Source of the DNA: Hyperoplus lanceolatus
Lineage: Eukaryota > Chordata > Actinopteri > Uranoscopiformes > Ammodytidae
Length of the DNA: 64,000 nt
Direction: 5' to 3'
Assembly: GCA_026929865.2 (NCBI GenBank)
Contig: CM049407.1
Span: forward strand, 32,083,501 to 32,147,500
Shown here: piece after piece, positions 23,403 to 35,155 of the stretch
Position numbering within the stretch: position 1 is the stretch's first letter
How the letters are laid out: every line of letters starts with the position of its first letter
The notes under the pieces: model-generated
Database searches by the model: none
The model's input: only the letters and a program-made list of their open reading frames with translations
What the model was told of the DNA's origin: nothing
Made by a program: the position numbers and the translations under genes

Positions 23403-26400
23403 ATGATGGTCTTTCTTCTCTTGCAGTGGAACGCGAGAAGTTTAATTGCAAACGGACAAGAATTTAAGAGGGTTATAGAAGAAGCAGAAGTTAAACCTGA
23501 TGTTGTTTGCATTCAAGAAACCTGGCTTCGACCTCACCTTGATTTCATTTTACCTGGGTATGAGGTATGACAGGATTGAAAGTCAGGGTGGCGGGTGTGC
23601 AACATTTGTAAGGGAAGGGATAGCATTTAGAAGAATACCAATTATAATAGAAGTAGAATGTGTAGTAATTGAAATATGTAAAACAGATGGCAGCATGGTA
23701 GTAGTTAACTTTTACAATCCTTGCAGAGCACTTTGTTCAGAAATATTAGATAGTATAATAAAGAAAGAAGGGAATAGAAGAGAAATTCTGTATGATTTTT
23801 TTAATGCTCACAATAACCTTTGGAACAAACAGACTGATAGGAATGGAGAAGCAGTAGAAGAATTAATGGATGTAAGACAGCTAGTTTGCCTAAACAATGG
23901 AAATGGGACAATAATTGATATTCAGACTAACACAATGTCCTGTTTAGACCTTACGCTAGTATCTAATAATATTGCAACATCTGCTGAATGGAGTATTAAT
24001 AGTAGCACAAGTATTGGAAGTGATCATTTCCCAATTATATGTACATTAGATATGGAGCTGGATCTACAAAAAGACCAAACTCACAAAAAATGGTGGTTTG
24101 AAAAAGCTGAGTGGAAAAAGTTTAAAGAAATATGTTGCAAAGAAGCAGTGTCAGTATCAATGGAGGGGAATATTGAGGAAAATACAACTGCTATCAAAAG
24201 TGTAATAATTAATGCAGCAGAAAGTAGCATACCAGTTAAGTTGGTGGGGGGAAAGCGGAAAAGGGTTCCATGGTGGAATGACAAATGCACAGAAGCAATT
24301 AAAGAACGAAATAGTGCACTGAGAATATTACGTAATAATCTAAATCAAGTGAATATAATAAATTATCAGAGGAAAAAGGCTATAGCACGTAAAGTGATCA
24401 AAAATAGTAAAAGGAGCGCTTGGAGGGGCTATTGTTCTACTATAGGGAGGGAAGTTAAAATAGGAGATGTTTGGAAAATGTTGAAAAAAATGAGTGGGAA
24501 AAAATATTTACTAAAATATCTGTGTTGGAGGATGGTGAAATACTGGCAATTACAGATAAAGAAAAAGCAGATTTGTTAGGAAAGGCATTTGCTAGTGTGC
24601 ATAGTGGTGATCACTTAGATGATAAACACAAACAAAGGAAAAATGAAATCTTAAAGGAAAATAGAGATGTGTATATAAAGAAAGATAGGGAGGAAAGTGC
24701 AATGGATGCTGAGATTACCATGAATGAATTGGTTATAGTATTAGATGGAGCTGGGAATGCTGCTACTGGAGAGGACCAACTAAGCTATATGATGTTCAAA
24801 AAATTGCCAGAAAAAGTACTTAAACTAATTTTGCATTTATTTAATAAGATATGGGAAGTAGGGACGATGCCAAGAAGTTGGAAAAGTGCATTAATATTGC
24901 CATTCAATAAACCTGGAAAGGATGCAAGCAGTTGGTAATTAGGACCTATTGCCTAACTTCCCACCTCTGTAAATGGATGGAGAAGATTTAGTTAGAGACT
25001 CAATTATTTATTGAACATAGAGGACTTTTGCTTCAGATCAAAATGGATTTAGGAAGGGACGATCAACTATGGATGCTGTAGTTAAAGTCAGTAATGAGAT
25101 GGAGAAAACGTTTAAAATGAAGGAGTTAATGACCATAGTATTTTTTGATATTGAAAAAGCTTACGACTCTATGTGGAGGGAGGGACTATTAATTAAACTG
25201 AACAAGATGGGGATTAGAGGAAGATTTTATAACTGGGTCCTGGATTATCTAACTGAGCGAAGATTTAAAGTTAAAGTGGGATCGGAAGTATCCGATGAAC
25301 TGATAATTGAAAATGGAATTCCACAAGGGAGCGCTATTAGTCCAGTTTTATTTAACATCATGATCAATGATATATTTATGAATGTGGGCAGAAGAGTTGG
25401 GTCGGCTTTGTACGCAGATGATGGGGCAATTTGGACAAGGGGAAGGGACACTACAACAGTGATGAATACAATTAAGCAAGCAGTTAGAAATGTAGAAGAC
25501 TGGTCATACAACTGGGGTTTTAAGCTTTCTTTAAGCAAATCATGTTTTATGATAATAACCAATAAAAAAAGGATAGATGCGCATAATATAAAACTATATG
25601 GGGAAAGCATGGAAAGAGTTGGAAAATTCAAATATCTTGGGATTTGGCTAGACCAAAAGGGCACATGGAGAACGCAGGTGGAAAATATAGAACTAAAGTG
25701 CAAGAAAATTATTAATCTAATGAGGGCAATAGCTGGAAAAGAGTGGGGAGCGGATAAACAGTCATTAATGTATATATATAGGGCTTTAATGAGATCAACA
25801 ATAGACTATGGATGCATGGTGTATGGAGCAGCAGCAAAAATGCACTTAAATAAAATAGATAGAGTAATTAATAAAGCATTGAGGATTTGTGCTGGGGTAA
25901 TGCGGTCATCACCCATTAAAGCTATACATGTAGAACTAGGAGAAATCCCGATAGAACTCAGAAGGGAGAAAATGTTGCTTGAATACTGAGTCGCCGCAGG
26001 GATGCGGAAGTGAAAACCCTGCCAAAACTGTAATTCAGGAATGTTGGGAATATGGAAAATTTCAAAGTAATGGATTTGGATGGATAGCTAAAGATAAAGC
26101 AGAAGAATATAGAGTAAGTAATATAAGAGTGACTACTAATCCTATAAGTAATGTACCAATTTGGTTGTTTCCTGTAACAGAGATAGATTTAAATTTAGTA
26201 GAAATGAAAAAAGAATGGGAAGAGGGTGAGAAAGCGTATAAGGCAACTAAGTATATAAGAAACAACCATTACAGTTACCTAGATATTTATACAGATGGCT
26301 CCAACGAATACATTAAAGTAGGCATAGGTGTATATGTATTCATCAATGCACATCAATATTAGGCAAAAGATTGCTAGATCAGCCTCTCAGTTTATTCAGC

Positions 26401-27124
26401 AGAAATGATGGCAATCATTATTGGCTTACAGTGGGTGGAGGAAGTTCGACCAGATAGAGTACTTTTATGCGTAGATTCATTGGCAGCCCTTCTAAGTATA
26501 CAGAGTTGGAACTCTAGCAGACAAGACCTTCTTTTAGAAATTCAACTAAGCTTATATAGACTACACAGAACAGGAATTTATGTTACATTTTGCTGGGTTC
26601 CTGCCCATGTAGGAATCAAAGGGAATGAGGGAGCAGATAAAAATGCCAAAACAGCAACTAAACTGGATAGTATTATAGATATGCCTTTTGGGAAAGCAGA
26701 AGTTAAAGCAATATTAAAAAAGAAGTAACTAAAAAGTGGCAAGACGTGGGATAGGGAAATCACTGGAAGAAGTTATTATACTACAAAAAATGTGAATGCT
26801 CATAGGTAAGTAAGGAAGAATAGAAGAGAGGAAACAATACTCACGAGAATGAGAATAGCATACAGGACTAAACAAACTCTATCTTTAATTGGGAAAAGTG
26901 GTACGGATCGATGTGAATGTGGTACAATAGAAAATGTGAAGCATGTGTTGATGGAGTGTGAGAGGTACTTGGGGGAGAGAAGGAGGTTGGCTGGTTGGGT
27001 GCAGAAAGCAGGAAGAGTGTGGAGTCTGGGTGGCATACTGGGAACAGCAGAGGAGGGTGTAACACTTGCACAGAAAGCAGTGATCGAATATTTAAAGGAC
27101 ACAGGATTAGTTAAAAGAATTTAG
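23403..27124 (+). pseudogene. LINE B ORF2 (endonuclease, reverse transcriptase, RNase H)
   Basis: Endonuclease: LLQWNARSLIANGQEFK, VVCIQETWL, then a frame change near 23565. The expected GDFNAH catalytic box reads YDFFNAH, so a catalytic Asp-Asn context is altered. GSDHFPI is kept. A frame change near 24500 precedes the RT N-terminal part, and the stretch 24938-25068 has several stops. RT palm: FFDIEKAYDSMW, GIPQGSAISPVLF and YADD at 25411-25422. RNase H: IYTDGS (about 26287), AEMMAI, CVDSLAAL and WVPAHVGIKGNEGADKNAK. A C-terminal zinc finger, CECGTIENVKHVLMEC, ends at 27124. At least six frame breaks or stops were counted. Confidence 0.8.
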
Positions 27125-27337
27125 TGTTTGTATAGCCTAACTCCCCCCCCCCCCTTTTTATTTATTTTGTTTATTTTTTATTTTTTTTCTTATTGTCTCA
27201 TCCTATGCAAATATCTAGCTATCTGATTATTTATTTTATATGACATAAATGCGGTTGTTACACTCCGGTACAGTTGGTGGCGGTATGCACCAAAAAAGTT
27301 ATGGTTGCAACCCGCCAATAATCGAAAAGAAGAAGAA

Positions 27338-30300
27338 GAAGAAGCACACTCGGCTAAGTTTGCTACAGTTTCAAGATAGTTTTTCAAATGCCTGCAGCTA
27401 GGCTGCGCGCTATCAACAAAACTAGCCTAGCTTCAAACCGGAGGTCTCTGAAACTAAATATGCTGGGCATGAAGACGACACTCTGGACGGGAGGGACGTA
27501 TGCGGACCGGGACCCTGTCCTACAGAGATACTAATGCACCACCTCCTGCAGAACGCACTCGCGTACAAGTAAGACTTTCAACCTATTAAGGCTACTCTAT
27601 GCTCCAATTCCGTGCGAATATAGAGACGTACGTTCACAACGTTATATCCGTCACTGCCCTCATACTTCCATGCGTCCTTTATGTTGGAATGGACATTAAG
27701 CAAATCAACCATTAGTGGGCAGCAGCGCCGCTCAGAGTAAAAAGTTACTCAAATAGGAAGAAGAAGAGTCAAACAGTGAATTAACTGGAATACATATTTT
27801 ATAATAGATCCATGGAAGAAACAGCTTTAGCGATACTACCGTAGCAATGGAAGAGGCTAAACTGGAGGCTGTATTATAGACAGGGGGGGTCTGAGGATGT
27901 CAATTTTTACATGTCAAACAAACTAGTTCCGCACGGACCTCCGGTACTTCTCTATTGCTGCCGCCAGCCTGCCGTCTAGCTGACATTTTCCCCCGTGCGA
28001 TCCTCTCATGCTGCTCTGTTGTAGTTGTATGTCTCTGTACCGGCCGTAACTTCATAGATAGATAAATGTATGTAATTTCGTACCAACTCACACAAACCTC
28101 TCAAAAAGTTAGACCTTTTCTAAAGTATTATGTCTTTCGTTTGTACAGTGTGAAAGTGATCTGTTGGCTGTGCGCCCCCCGTGATCTTCGGTAGCATGTT
28201 CGTTCTGTCCGTTTGGTACGCATCCGCAGTTTTCTGCAGGATACGTGAAAATACGCATAATGTACGCAGAGTACGGACAGAAAGCTCCGTCCGTATCCGT
28301 ATGCGTATCTAACGTAGAGCATAAATGAGCCTTTAGAATACATTTCTGTTCACACAGCATGCAATTATAGCTGGTGTCGGGGGGGGGGGGATTGCTAAAC
28401 TGTTTCAGAAACAAACTAATGTAACAACCGTTTGTGTGTTTGTAAAGCAACTAAAGAAAAAAGTTTTCATCCGCTATAATTTTCTCAGTGAGTGCTCAGC
28501 TAACGTTTTTCACTTATGGTCCCAACTGTTGTATTTTAGTGGTGAACTTTCAGAATCTGGATGTCTACACACCCTCCATGTCAGCTTTGATAGGGGTTTA
28601 AAGTTGATCAATGGCTGTCTCCCCACCAACTGCAACCAGTGCCCACATCAAAGAGGCTGCAGTGAGCTTCATACAGAGATAACAGCCCCTACATCAAATT
28701 CAGCAGCAATACTAATACTATGTCTCACACCTCTAGACTCATTGTAAAATGTTTTGTCTATAGCTCATCCTCTCATATCTTATCTTTATCACAAAGTCTC
28801 GTATATTGAACATTTACTTCTTTAAGAATTGTCTCATCGCTGTGTTACATGGTTTCCTATAGCATTGATTTGCCATGACTTTGTTTGTAAACAATAAAAT
28901 ATCTTATGTTGTTGTACTCACTCTATACCCTGTTTACAGTACACCATGGACCTGTAAGGTCTACATCCATGTTCACCACTACAGACTTGTTGGTTGGAGG
29001 CTGAACAATAGTAACTGATTTTGATGCACAGATTACTGTATGTCATATTGTTTTTAATCTATGAGGTAAATTTTATAAAATCACAAGGATGCAAGGTAGG
29101 TTCATCATACTGACAGGATCACAGGAAAAAAACACAGATAAACCAGAAAAATAACTAAGCTATCAGTGTTGCTTCCAAAGCTAGCCAGAATATATTAAAA
29201 TTGGCAACTTCCGGTCACATTTTTATATTGATAGCATAAAAACATTTGCTTATTTATTGAATACAGTAGCTCAGCATCTGACGATTGTCCTCAACCTTTT
29301 TCCCCAGTAGAAATTTGTATTTCTCTAATAGTACTCCAGTTGAACAGCACTCTGGTTAGTAGACAAGCCACATCAACCAACTTGAGTTCAAAGTTTTAAT
29401 CGCAAAAATATGAACAACTATTTACAAAAGTAATGTGTAGTGTGTTGGTTCAGGGTCATTTTGGTCACAGCTACTCAGAGCTTGTTTGATAGCCACGGTA
29501 CTGCTCATCACGTGCATGGTCAGGTGCTGGGTCTCACTTTGCATGATTCACGCCAGGAAACTGCATGAATCGGCGATATTGTCTATAAAACATTGAGCAA
29601 AACATTAGTAAGACAAGCTCATTTTAGCATAGCCTGGCTCCGCCCGCCCGCCTACTTCCGGCCAAATTTTATTTTCCCTTCAGTAGTCAGTCTGGGGGCC
29701 TATCCGAAAAGTCTTTTTTGCATAGGAAATTTCCTTTCCTATCGAGATGAACCGGAAGTACTCGGCAAATAGGTGCTCCGAATTCTCAAAATGCTTAGGA
29801 AAGGCATAGGAAAGGAGCCTGATTCATCCTTAAACTCCTTCCTCTTTAGCATAGGTTACTCAGGACCAACCTATTACCTATGCTAAAGGAAAGGAGATAG
29901 TAGATCCTGCTGATCCTTTACGGCGGCAAGATTTAAAGCAACAGGCCACCGGGCCGGAGTTTACCGACTTACAATAATACGAACGAGAGGTAAAACAGAG
30001 GAGAGGAGGAAGAGGAAGATTTAACTCAGCTAAAACAAAATACCCCCCCCCCCCACACACACACACAGGCTAAAGATAATAAAGAACTCATAAAAGACCA
30101 ACATCATAATAGTTATTTTCGTAGCACACAATTTTACACCATAAGAAAATAAAATAACTTCACATTAATTGAAGTTACTGGGGGCAGTTGCTTTCTAACA
30201 TCAACACAAGTGTAGCCTCTTTTTATTCCACATGTGAATTGGGATATATGGGAGTGATTCTCACTCTGCTGGCGACAACCTGATTAAAATCAATATGAAA

Positions 30301-30375
30301 AGAACGCATGGATCAAACGAGCGCTTGTTGTAGTCAATTTTCGGAGAATAGGCTATAGTGTAGTTTCACGCTAGT
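27338..30375. other. Non-coding stretch between LINE B and LINE D
   Basis: No gene is supported. Around 28130-28335 is a segment rich in GTACG/CGTAC words (TACGGACAGAAAGCTCCGTC, GAGCATAAATGAGCC), reminiscent of fish inverted-repeat transposons but without defined ends. A G run lies at 28379-28390. At 29844-29888 a 13-bp perfect inverted repeat is seen. Short frames look random. Confidence 0.5.
29844..29888. repeat. 13-bp inverted repeat (hairpin)
   Basis: CTTTAGCATAGGT (29844-29856) pairs perfectly with ACCTATGCTAAAG (29876-29888) across a 19-nt loop. The surroundings repeat AGGAAAGG and CATAGGAAA words from 29720 onwards, suggesting a decayed inverted-repeat element. Confidence 0.75.
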
Positions 30376-31479
30376 GACTCTTATTTATTCTTTTATTCTT
30401 TATTATTCTTTCGGACAATTCCACACAATACACAATTTTCTCTTGCAAATATTCATACATCATACTTTGTGTTGTCCGAAGGGAGACGGAAGAAGCCAAA
30501 GGCTTATCAGGTCCCGCCCCATTTTCATCTTAAATTCGATTCAGATACACAGTTACTGTTACAGAAAATAAAAATAAAAAACAAAAGCATCAATTTTTTT
30601 TTTTTTTATATATGATCATCAGTTCAGCACAGTTCGTTTCTCTGTGACAATGCCAAGTGGAGAAGTGTGAAGTGGCCTTGTATTTGGCCTGTTCCATTTC
30701 TTAACTGGTAGTCAAAACACTTCTGCAAAAGCATATTCCAAAACAAGTCTGACAGCTGGCCTGTATTATTCTTTACAATATTGATATGTAAGTGACATTG
30801 ACATTGTGCTCAGGTTATTAGTCTGTAATTTTCAATAATTTTTGAAAACATAATTTGCTTTGAAATTGCGGCAAACTGCAACTCCCGTGACAACTTCATC
30901 AAGTGCATTCCACAGCTTAATACTCCTTTACAGAAATCGAAAAAGGATTTAAGTGTGGTCCGTATATTTTTCTCAGAATTTATCTTTTCTTCTTAAATCA
31001 TGCAAAACTTCTCTCTGTCTTCAAAACATTACTTGTAAACTGTTTGGAAGGCTTTTTTGAAGCCTTGTAAATAATTTGTACTGTGTGGTAATTTACCACA
31101 TCACGTAATTTGAGAATTTACCTTCAATAAAAAGTTAGTGTGCCCTGTAATTGGCTTGGTAAATAATTCGTATTGCTTTCTTTTGAAGAATCTTCCAACG
31201 GGTGCAATGTACCTTTTTGTAAGTGTTTCCCCATATTTCAGCACAGTAATGCAGATGTGGGGAAACTAAACTCCAGTATAATACAAGTGTTTCTTGATTG
31301 AAACAATGTTGTGCTTTCCAAAGTATAGAAATACTCCTGGCTATTTTGCCCCTGAGATGGCTAACTTAGGTTTCCAGCTTAATTTATCGTCAATTATTAC
31401 CCCTAGGACTTTGTGTTGTTTGACCCTTTGAATTTCAATCCCATTTACCTTGATTTTTACAGTGACATCTGATGTTCTC

Positions 31480-33818
31480 CTGCCAAACATCATGAATTTA
31501 GTTTTTCTAAATTTAGTGATAATTTATTTCGGTTTAACCACTCATGTAACTTAGTCAATTCAATGTTTACGATCTCAACCATATTATTCAAATCTTTCCC
31601 CGAATAGAAGATGTTTGTGTCGTCAGCAAATAAAATTAACCTTAAGACTTTTGACACTTTACATATGTCATTTATATAAAGCAGGAATAATTTCGGCCCC
31701 AAGATTGACCCCTGAGGGACCCCAATAAACAATAGGTCTAAGTTACGCCGATGAACTCCCTAATTTCACAAATTGTTTCCTGTCATAAAAATAATCCTGA
31801 CCCATGTCATGTGCCAAACCCGAATGCCATAATTCTCCAGTTTATTAAGAAGGATGTCATGATTAATAGTGTCGAATGCTTTTTGGAGGTCTAAGAAAAT
31901 CTCCTATAGAGTACAATTTGTGATCAATAGCATTACTAATAATTTCTACCGATTCAGCCAAGGCCAGTGCGGTGGAATGATTCTTCTAAAGCCGAATTGA
32001 CTGTCATACAGAAGTTGATGTTTAGTAATGAATTCATCAAGTCTATTGCTGAATAACTTTTCCAGAATTTTAGAAAATTGTGTTAAAAGTGAGACTGGTC
32101 TATAATTAGTAAATGAATGTTCATCACCATTCTTATGTAATTCTTAGCTACTTTCAGAGAAGGAAAAATGCCTGTTTGAAAAGATAGGTTAAAAAGGTGT
32201 GTTAGGGGCTTAATAATACTTTCTTGCACTGATTTGATTACTCTCATGTGAAACCCTAGCCGCTTCCTAGAGGTCTTTGTTTTCATTCCAAGCAATATCT
32301 CCCTTATCTCGCGTTGGCCTCACTGGCTTCAAAAACAAGGAGTGTTGAAGAGACGCTTCGTTTTCACTAGACTCCCCTACACTCTTCCCACAGATCCCTT
32401 TTGCTAAATTAGGTCCAATATTAACAAAAAATTCATTTAGTTTATTTACCGCAGTGTTCATGCATTCAAACTTAACGTTATTTTCATGGAAATACTGGAT
32501 AATTATGTATTCTGCTGTCATTTCTTAACACTGTATTTACTATGTCCCACAATTTTTTGGGTTGATTTGCATTTGTTTCAACAACTTACCATAATATTTT
32601 TACAGTCTCTGAGAGAATGTTATTTAGCTTGTTACGATAGGTTTTATATTTAACTCAGCTTTGGTGTCTCAGTTTTTATGAATCTTTTGTACAATGTATT
32701 TTTCTTTTTGCAAGCATTTATCAAGGATTTAGTTAGCCACTGTTTATCATGTCTTTGCTTTAAGGCCCTTTTTTTAAGTGGACAATTTTTATCATACAGC
32801 CTTTGAAATATCTGCAGGAATAAATCGAAACTTGCATTAACATCCTCTTCCCTTGTATACAGAGTCCCAATTTTTGCGTCAATAAGTCATTTTTCAGTGC
32901 TTTATCCTCTCATCAGTTTCCAACCTTACAAATATCTCTTTGTTTGTTCTCTGCTGCAACTTTTGTTTCCAATCGTATATAGCAAAAACAGGTAAATGGT
33001 CGCTTATGTCATTAATCAGGAGTCCACTTTCTATTTCATCCCCCATAACATTCGTAAATATGTTGTCTATTAATGTGGCACTATTTACTGTAATCCTGCT
33101 TAGCTTGTAATTTTAAGGGCTGAATACCCATAACATGCAAAGTATTTACAAATTCTTCAGTCAGTGAATTAGTAGTATTTTAGTAAATCAATTTTGTATC
33201 CCTGCAGATAAATATCTTCTTTTGATTTGGACTCCTAGAAAATAGTTCTCCCACGTACTTATAAAGTCTTCCATTTTTGAATCGGGTGTTCTGTACACAC
33301 AGCTGATAATTAAACACTTGTCCTTTCATTAGAATTTCAATAGTCACACATTCCAATAGGTTATCAATTGCAGTGCACATGCTATTTACGATTTCAAACC
33401 TTATATTTTCATCCACAAAAAGGGCCACTCCTCCCCCTCTCTTGTTCATTCTGTTGACACAAACCAGTTTATACCCCTTTAATTGGAAGTCCATGCCTTT
33501 GCCTTCATTAATCCATGTTTCTGATACGGCAATGATGTTAAACGGGTTGCTGAATTTCTGTAGATATTCCTTAATCTGTGAAAAATTTGTGTAGAGACTT
33601 CTGCTATTAAAATGAATGATGGACAATTTTCCATTTGAATGAAAGTGTCTTATGAATTGATCCTCAGTATGGTAATGACAGTCTTTTTTCCCGATATTGT
33701 AGAAATGATTGTCTGGGTCAATTATTTCATTTGGGTCCGAAAATGTGGGATCCACATAATGATTAGCTAATAACTCCAGCCTTTCATGATCATTCATCCA
33801 ATCAGTTGTGTTACTCAT
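31480..33818 (-). pseudogene. LINE D ORF2 (endonuclease and reverse transcriptase)
   Basis: It starts MSNTTDWMNDHERLELLANH. Endonuclease motifs follow: LSIIHFNSRSLYTNF, FNIIAVSETWINEG, GGGVALFVDENI, then a broken region after 33180. The RT palm is visible lower down: IGVPQGSILGPKLFLLYIND and the catalytic FADD (in LILFADDTNIFYSG, near 31620-31640). Stops and frameshifts occur at about 33180, between 32521 and 32295, and around 31730. The C-terminal part continues towards 31100 in fragments. Inactive. Confidence 0.75.
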
Positions 33819-33960
33819 CCTCTCTGCTTGAGTCGTTCAGGTCCTCTTCCCTCCGGAATTGAACCAGATCTTCCTCGGTTCTGATTTGCACAATTTTAGC
33901 TTCTTCAGGTGTAGCTCCATTCATTTTGATGAAGATTCTTCCATCTCTCGTCCAGGTTTG
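33811..33960 (-). pseudogene. LINE D ORF1, C-terminal fragment
   Basis: The minus strand reads GQVQQTWTRDGRIFIKMNG then ATPEEAKIVQIRTEEDL, ending SREDE-stop. This resembles the C-terminal end of the ORF1 protein of CR1-like fish LINEs. The terminal GATGAGTAA overlaps the ORF2 start ATGAGTAA by eight bases, an arrangement compatible with stop-restart translation. The upstream part was lost by 5' truncation. Confidence 0.6.
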
Positions 33961-33985
33961 TTGGACCTGTCCACCTTTTTTTTAA

Positions 33986-35155
33986 ATAAACCCAGTTTGG
34001 TTGGGGGATATGATAGAGGGGAGAACCTCCTCCAATCTGTGGGCGAGAATTTTAGCAAGTATCTTCACATTCGTATTTAATAGTGAAATTGGTCGGTATG
34101 ATGCACAATCTAGAGGATCTTTATCCTTTTTTAACAACAGGGAAATACAGGCCTGATAGAACGAAGGCGGGAGTTTACCTGAGTCAAATGAGTCTGAGAA
34201 TACTGAACATAAAAAAGGCGACAATTCAGCTGAAAATTTCTTAAAAAAGTCAGATGGAAGTCCGTCTGGACCAGGAGATTTGCCTGATTGCATAGATGTT
34301 ATTGCTGCAATAATTTCCTTCTGAGTAATAGGTGCCTCAAGGCTATGTCTCAGGTCTTGAGAAAGGGAAGGCATGTTTAGGTTACTGAAAAAGGTTTCCA
34401 TCACCATCACTTGTCTTCTTGTATACTCAACATCAGAGAAAGCCAGTTGAAGGAGCAGAGGAGCGTGATCTGAAATAACAATACTTTCATAACTGCATGA
34501 CTTTAGGTCTGACATCAATGAATTATCAACAAAAAAATTATCAATTCGGGTGTAAGTGTGGTGGACATGTGAAAAAAATTAATATTCTCTTCCTGTGGGG
34601 TATAAAAACCTGTATGGATCAGAGAGGCTATAATCAGCAAGAAATGATTTGATATAACCTGCAGATCTGCTAAGAGTGGCAGGTTTGGGGGAAGAGCGGT
34701 CTAGGACTGGATCTAAATAACAATTAAAATCCCCACCAAGAATAAGAGAATGGGAATTGAGATCGGGGAGTTGAGAAAAAAATCTCTTAAAGAATTCTAG
34801 ATCATCGACGTTAGGCGCGTAGACGTTGGCCAAGATGACTGACTTATTGTAAAGTTTGCCTGAAACAATAATAAAACGTCTATTTTTATCTGATATAATG
34901 TTTGAGGACTCAAAAGGAATATTACTATCAATAAGGATAGCTGTGCCCCTGGCCTTACCCCTGAAATTAGAATGAAAAAATTGTCCACTTCAGCATTTAC
35001 TTAGTCGCCCATGGTCAGAGTCATGTAAGTGGGTTTCTTGAAGGAAAACTATTCCAGCCCTGAGCCGTTTTAGGTGGGTTAAGACCTTACCCCTTTTCAC
35101 TTGGTGATTTAGCCCCTTGACATTCCAACTAATTAAATTAAGATTGCCCTTCATC
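33986..35155 (-). pseudogene. Tx1-type ORF2 5' half, copy 2
   Basis: The reading frames are the same as those of the first copy: endonuclease (VYAPNVDDLEFF, GGDFN) and the first part of the reverse transcriptase up to SPNQTGFI. The ORF starts at ATG 35155 (MKGNLNLISW). It carries the same two nonsense codons (near 34989 and 34579) as copy 1, so both copies descend from one already dead element. Everything 3' of the RT fingers is missing because the segment ends at LINE D. Confidence 0.85.

Larger units (their letters stand above)
22099..27337 (+). mobile_element. LINE B: I-superfamily LINE with RNase H (decayed)
   Basis: This is a two-ORF LINE: ORF1 with zinc knuckles, and ORF2 with APE endonuclease, reverse transcriptase and a C-terminal RNase H. 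The RNase H places it in the I superfamily (I/Nimb-like). The 3' end has GGTGGCGGTATGCACC and GCAACCCGCC followed by a GAA trinucleotide tail (27328-27343), typical of these elements in fish. The 5' limit is set only by the point where similarity to the duplicated copy ends (22098). Many frameshifts and stops interrupt both ORFs, so it is inactive. No target duplication was found. Confidence 0.82.
30376..33967 (-). mobile_element. LINE D: CR1-like LINE, 5'-truncated
   Basis: A minus-strand LINE holds the last part of ORF1, a whole but damaged ORF2, and a 3' untranslated region. The latter contains GATAAGCCTTTGGCTTCTTC and ends with AATAAAGAATAAAAG-like repeats near 30376. It is truncated inside ORF1 at about 33967. 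The duplicated Tx1/hAT segment begins within 20 bp of that break. ORF2 carries endonuclease and RT motifs of the CR1/Rex1-like group. Confidence 0.78.
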
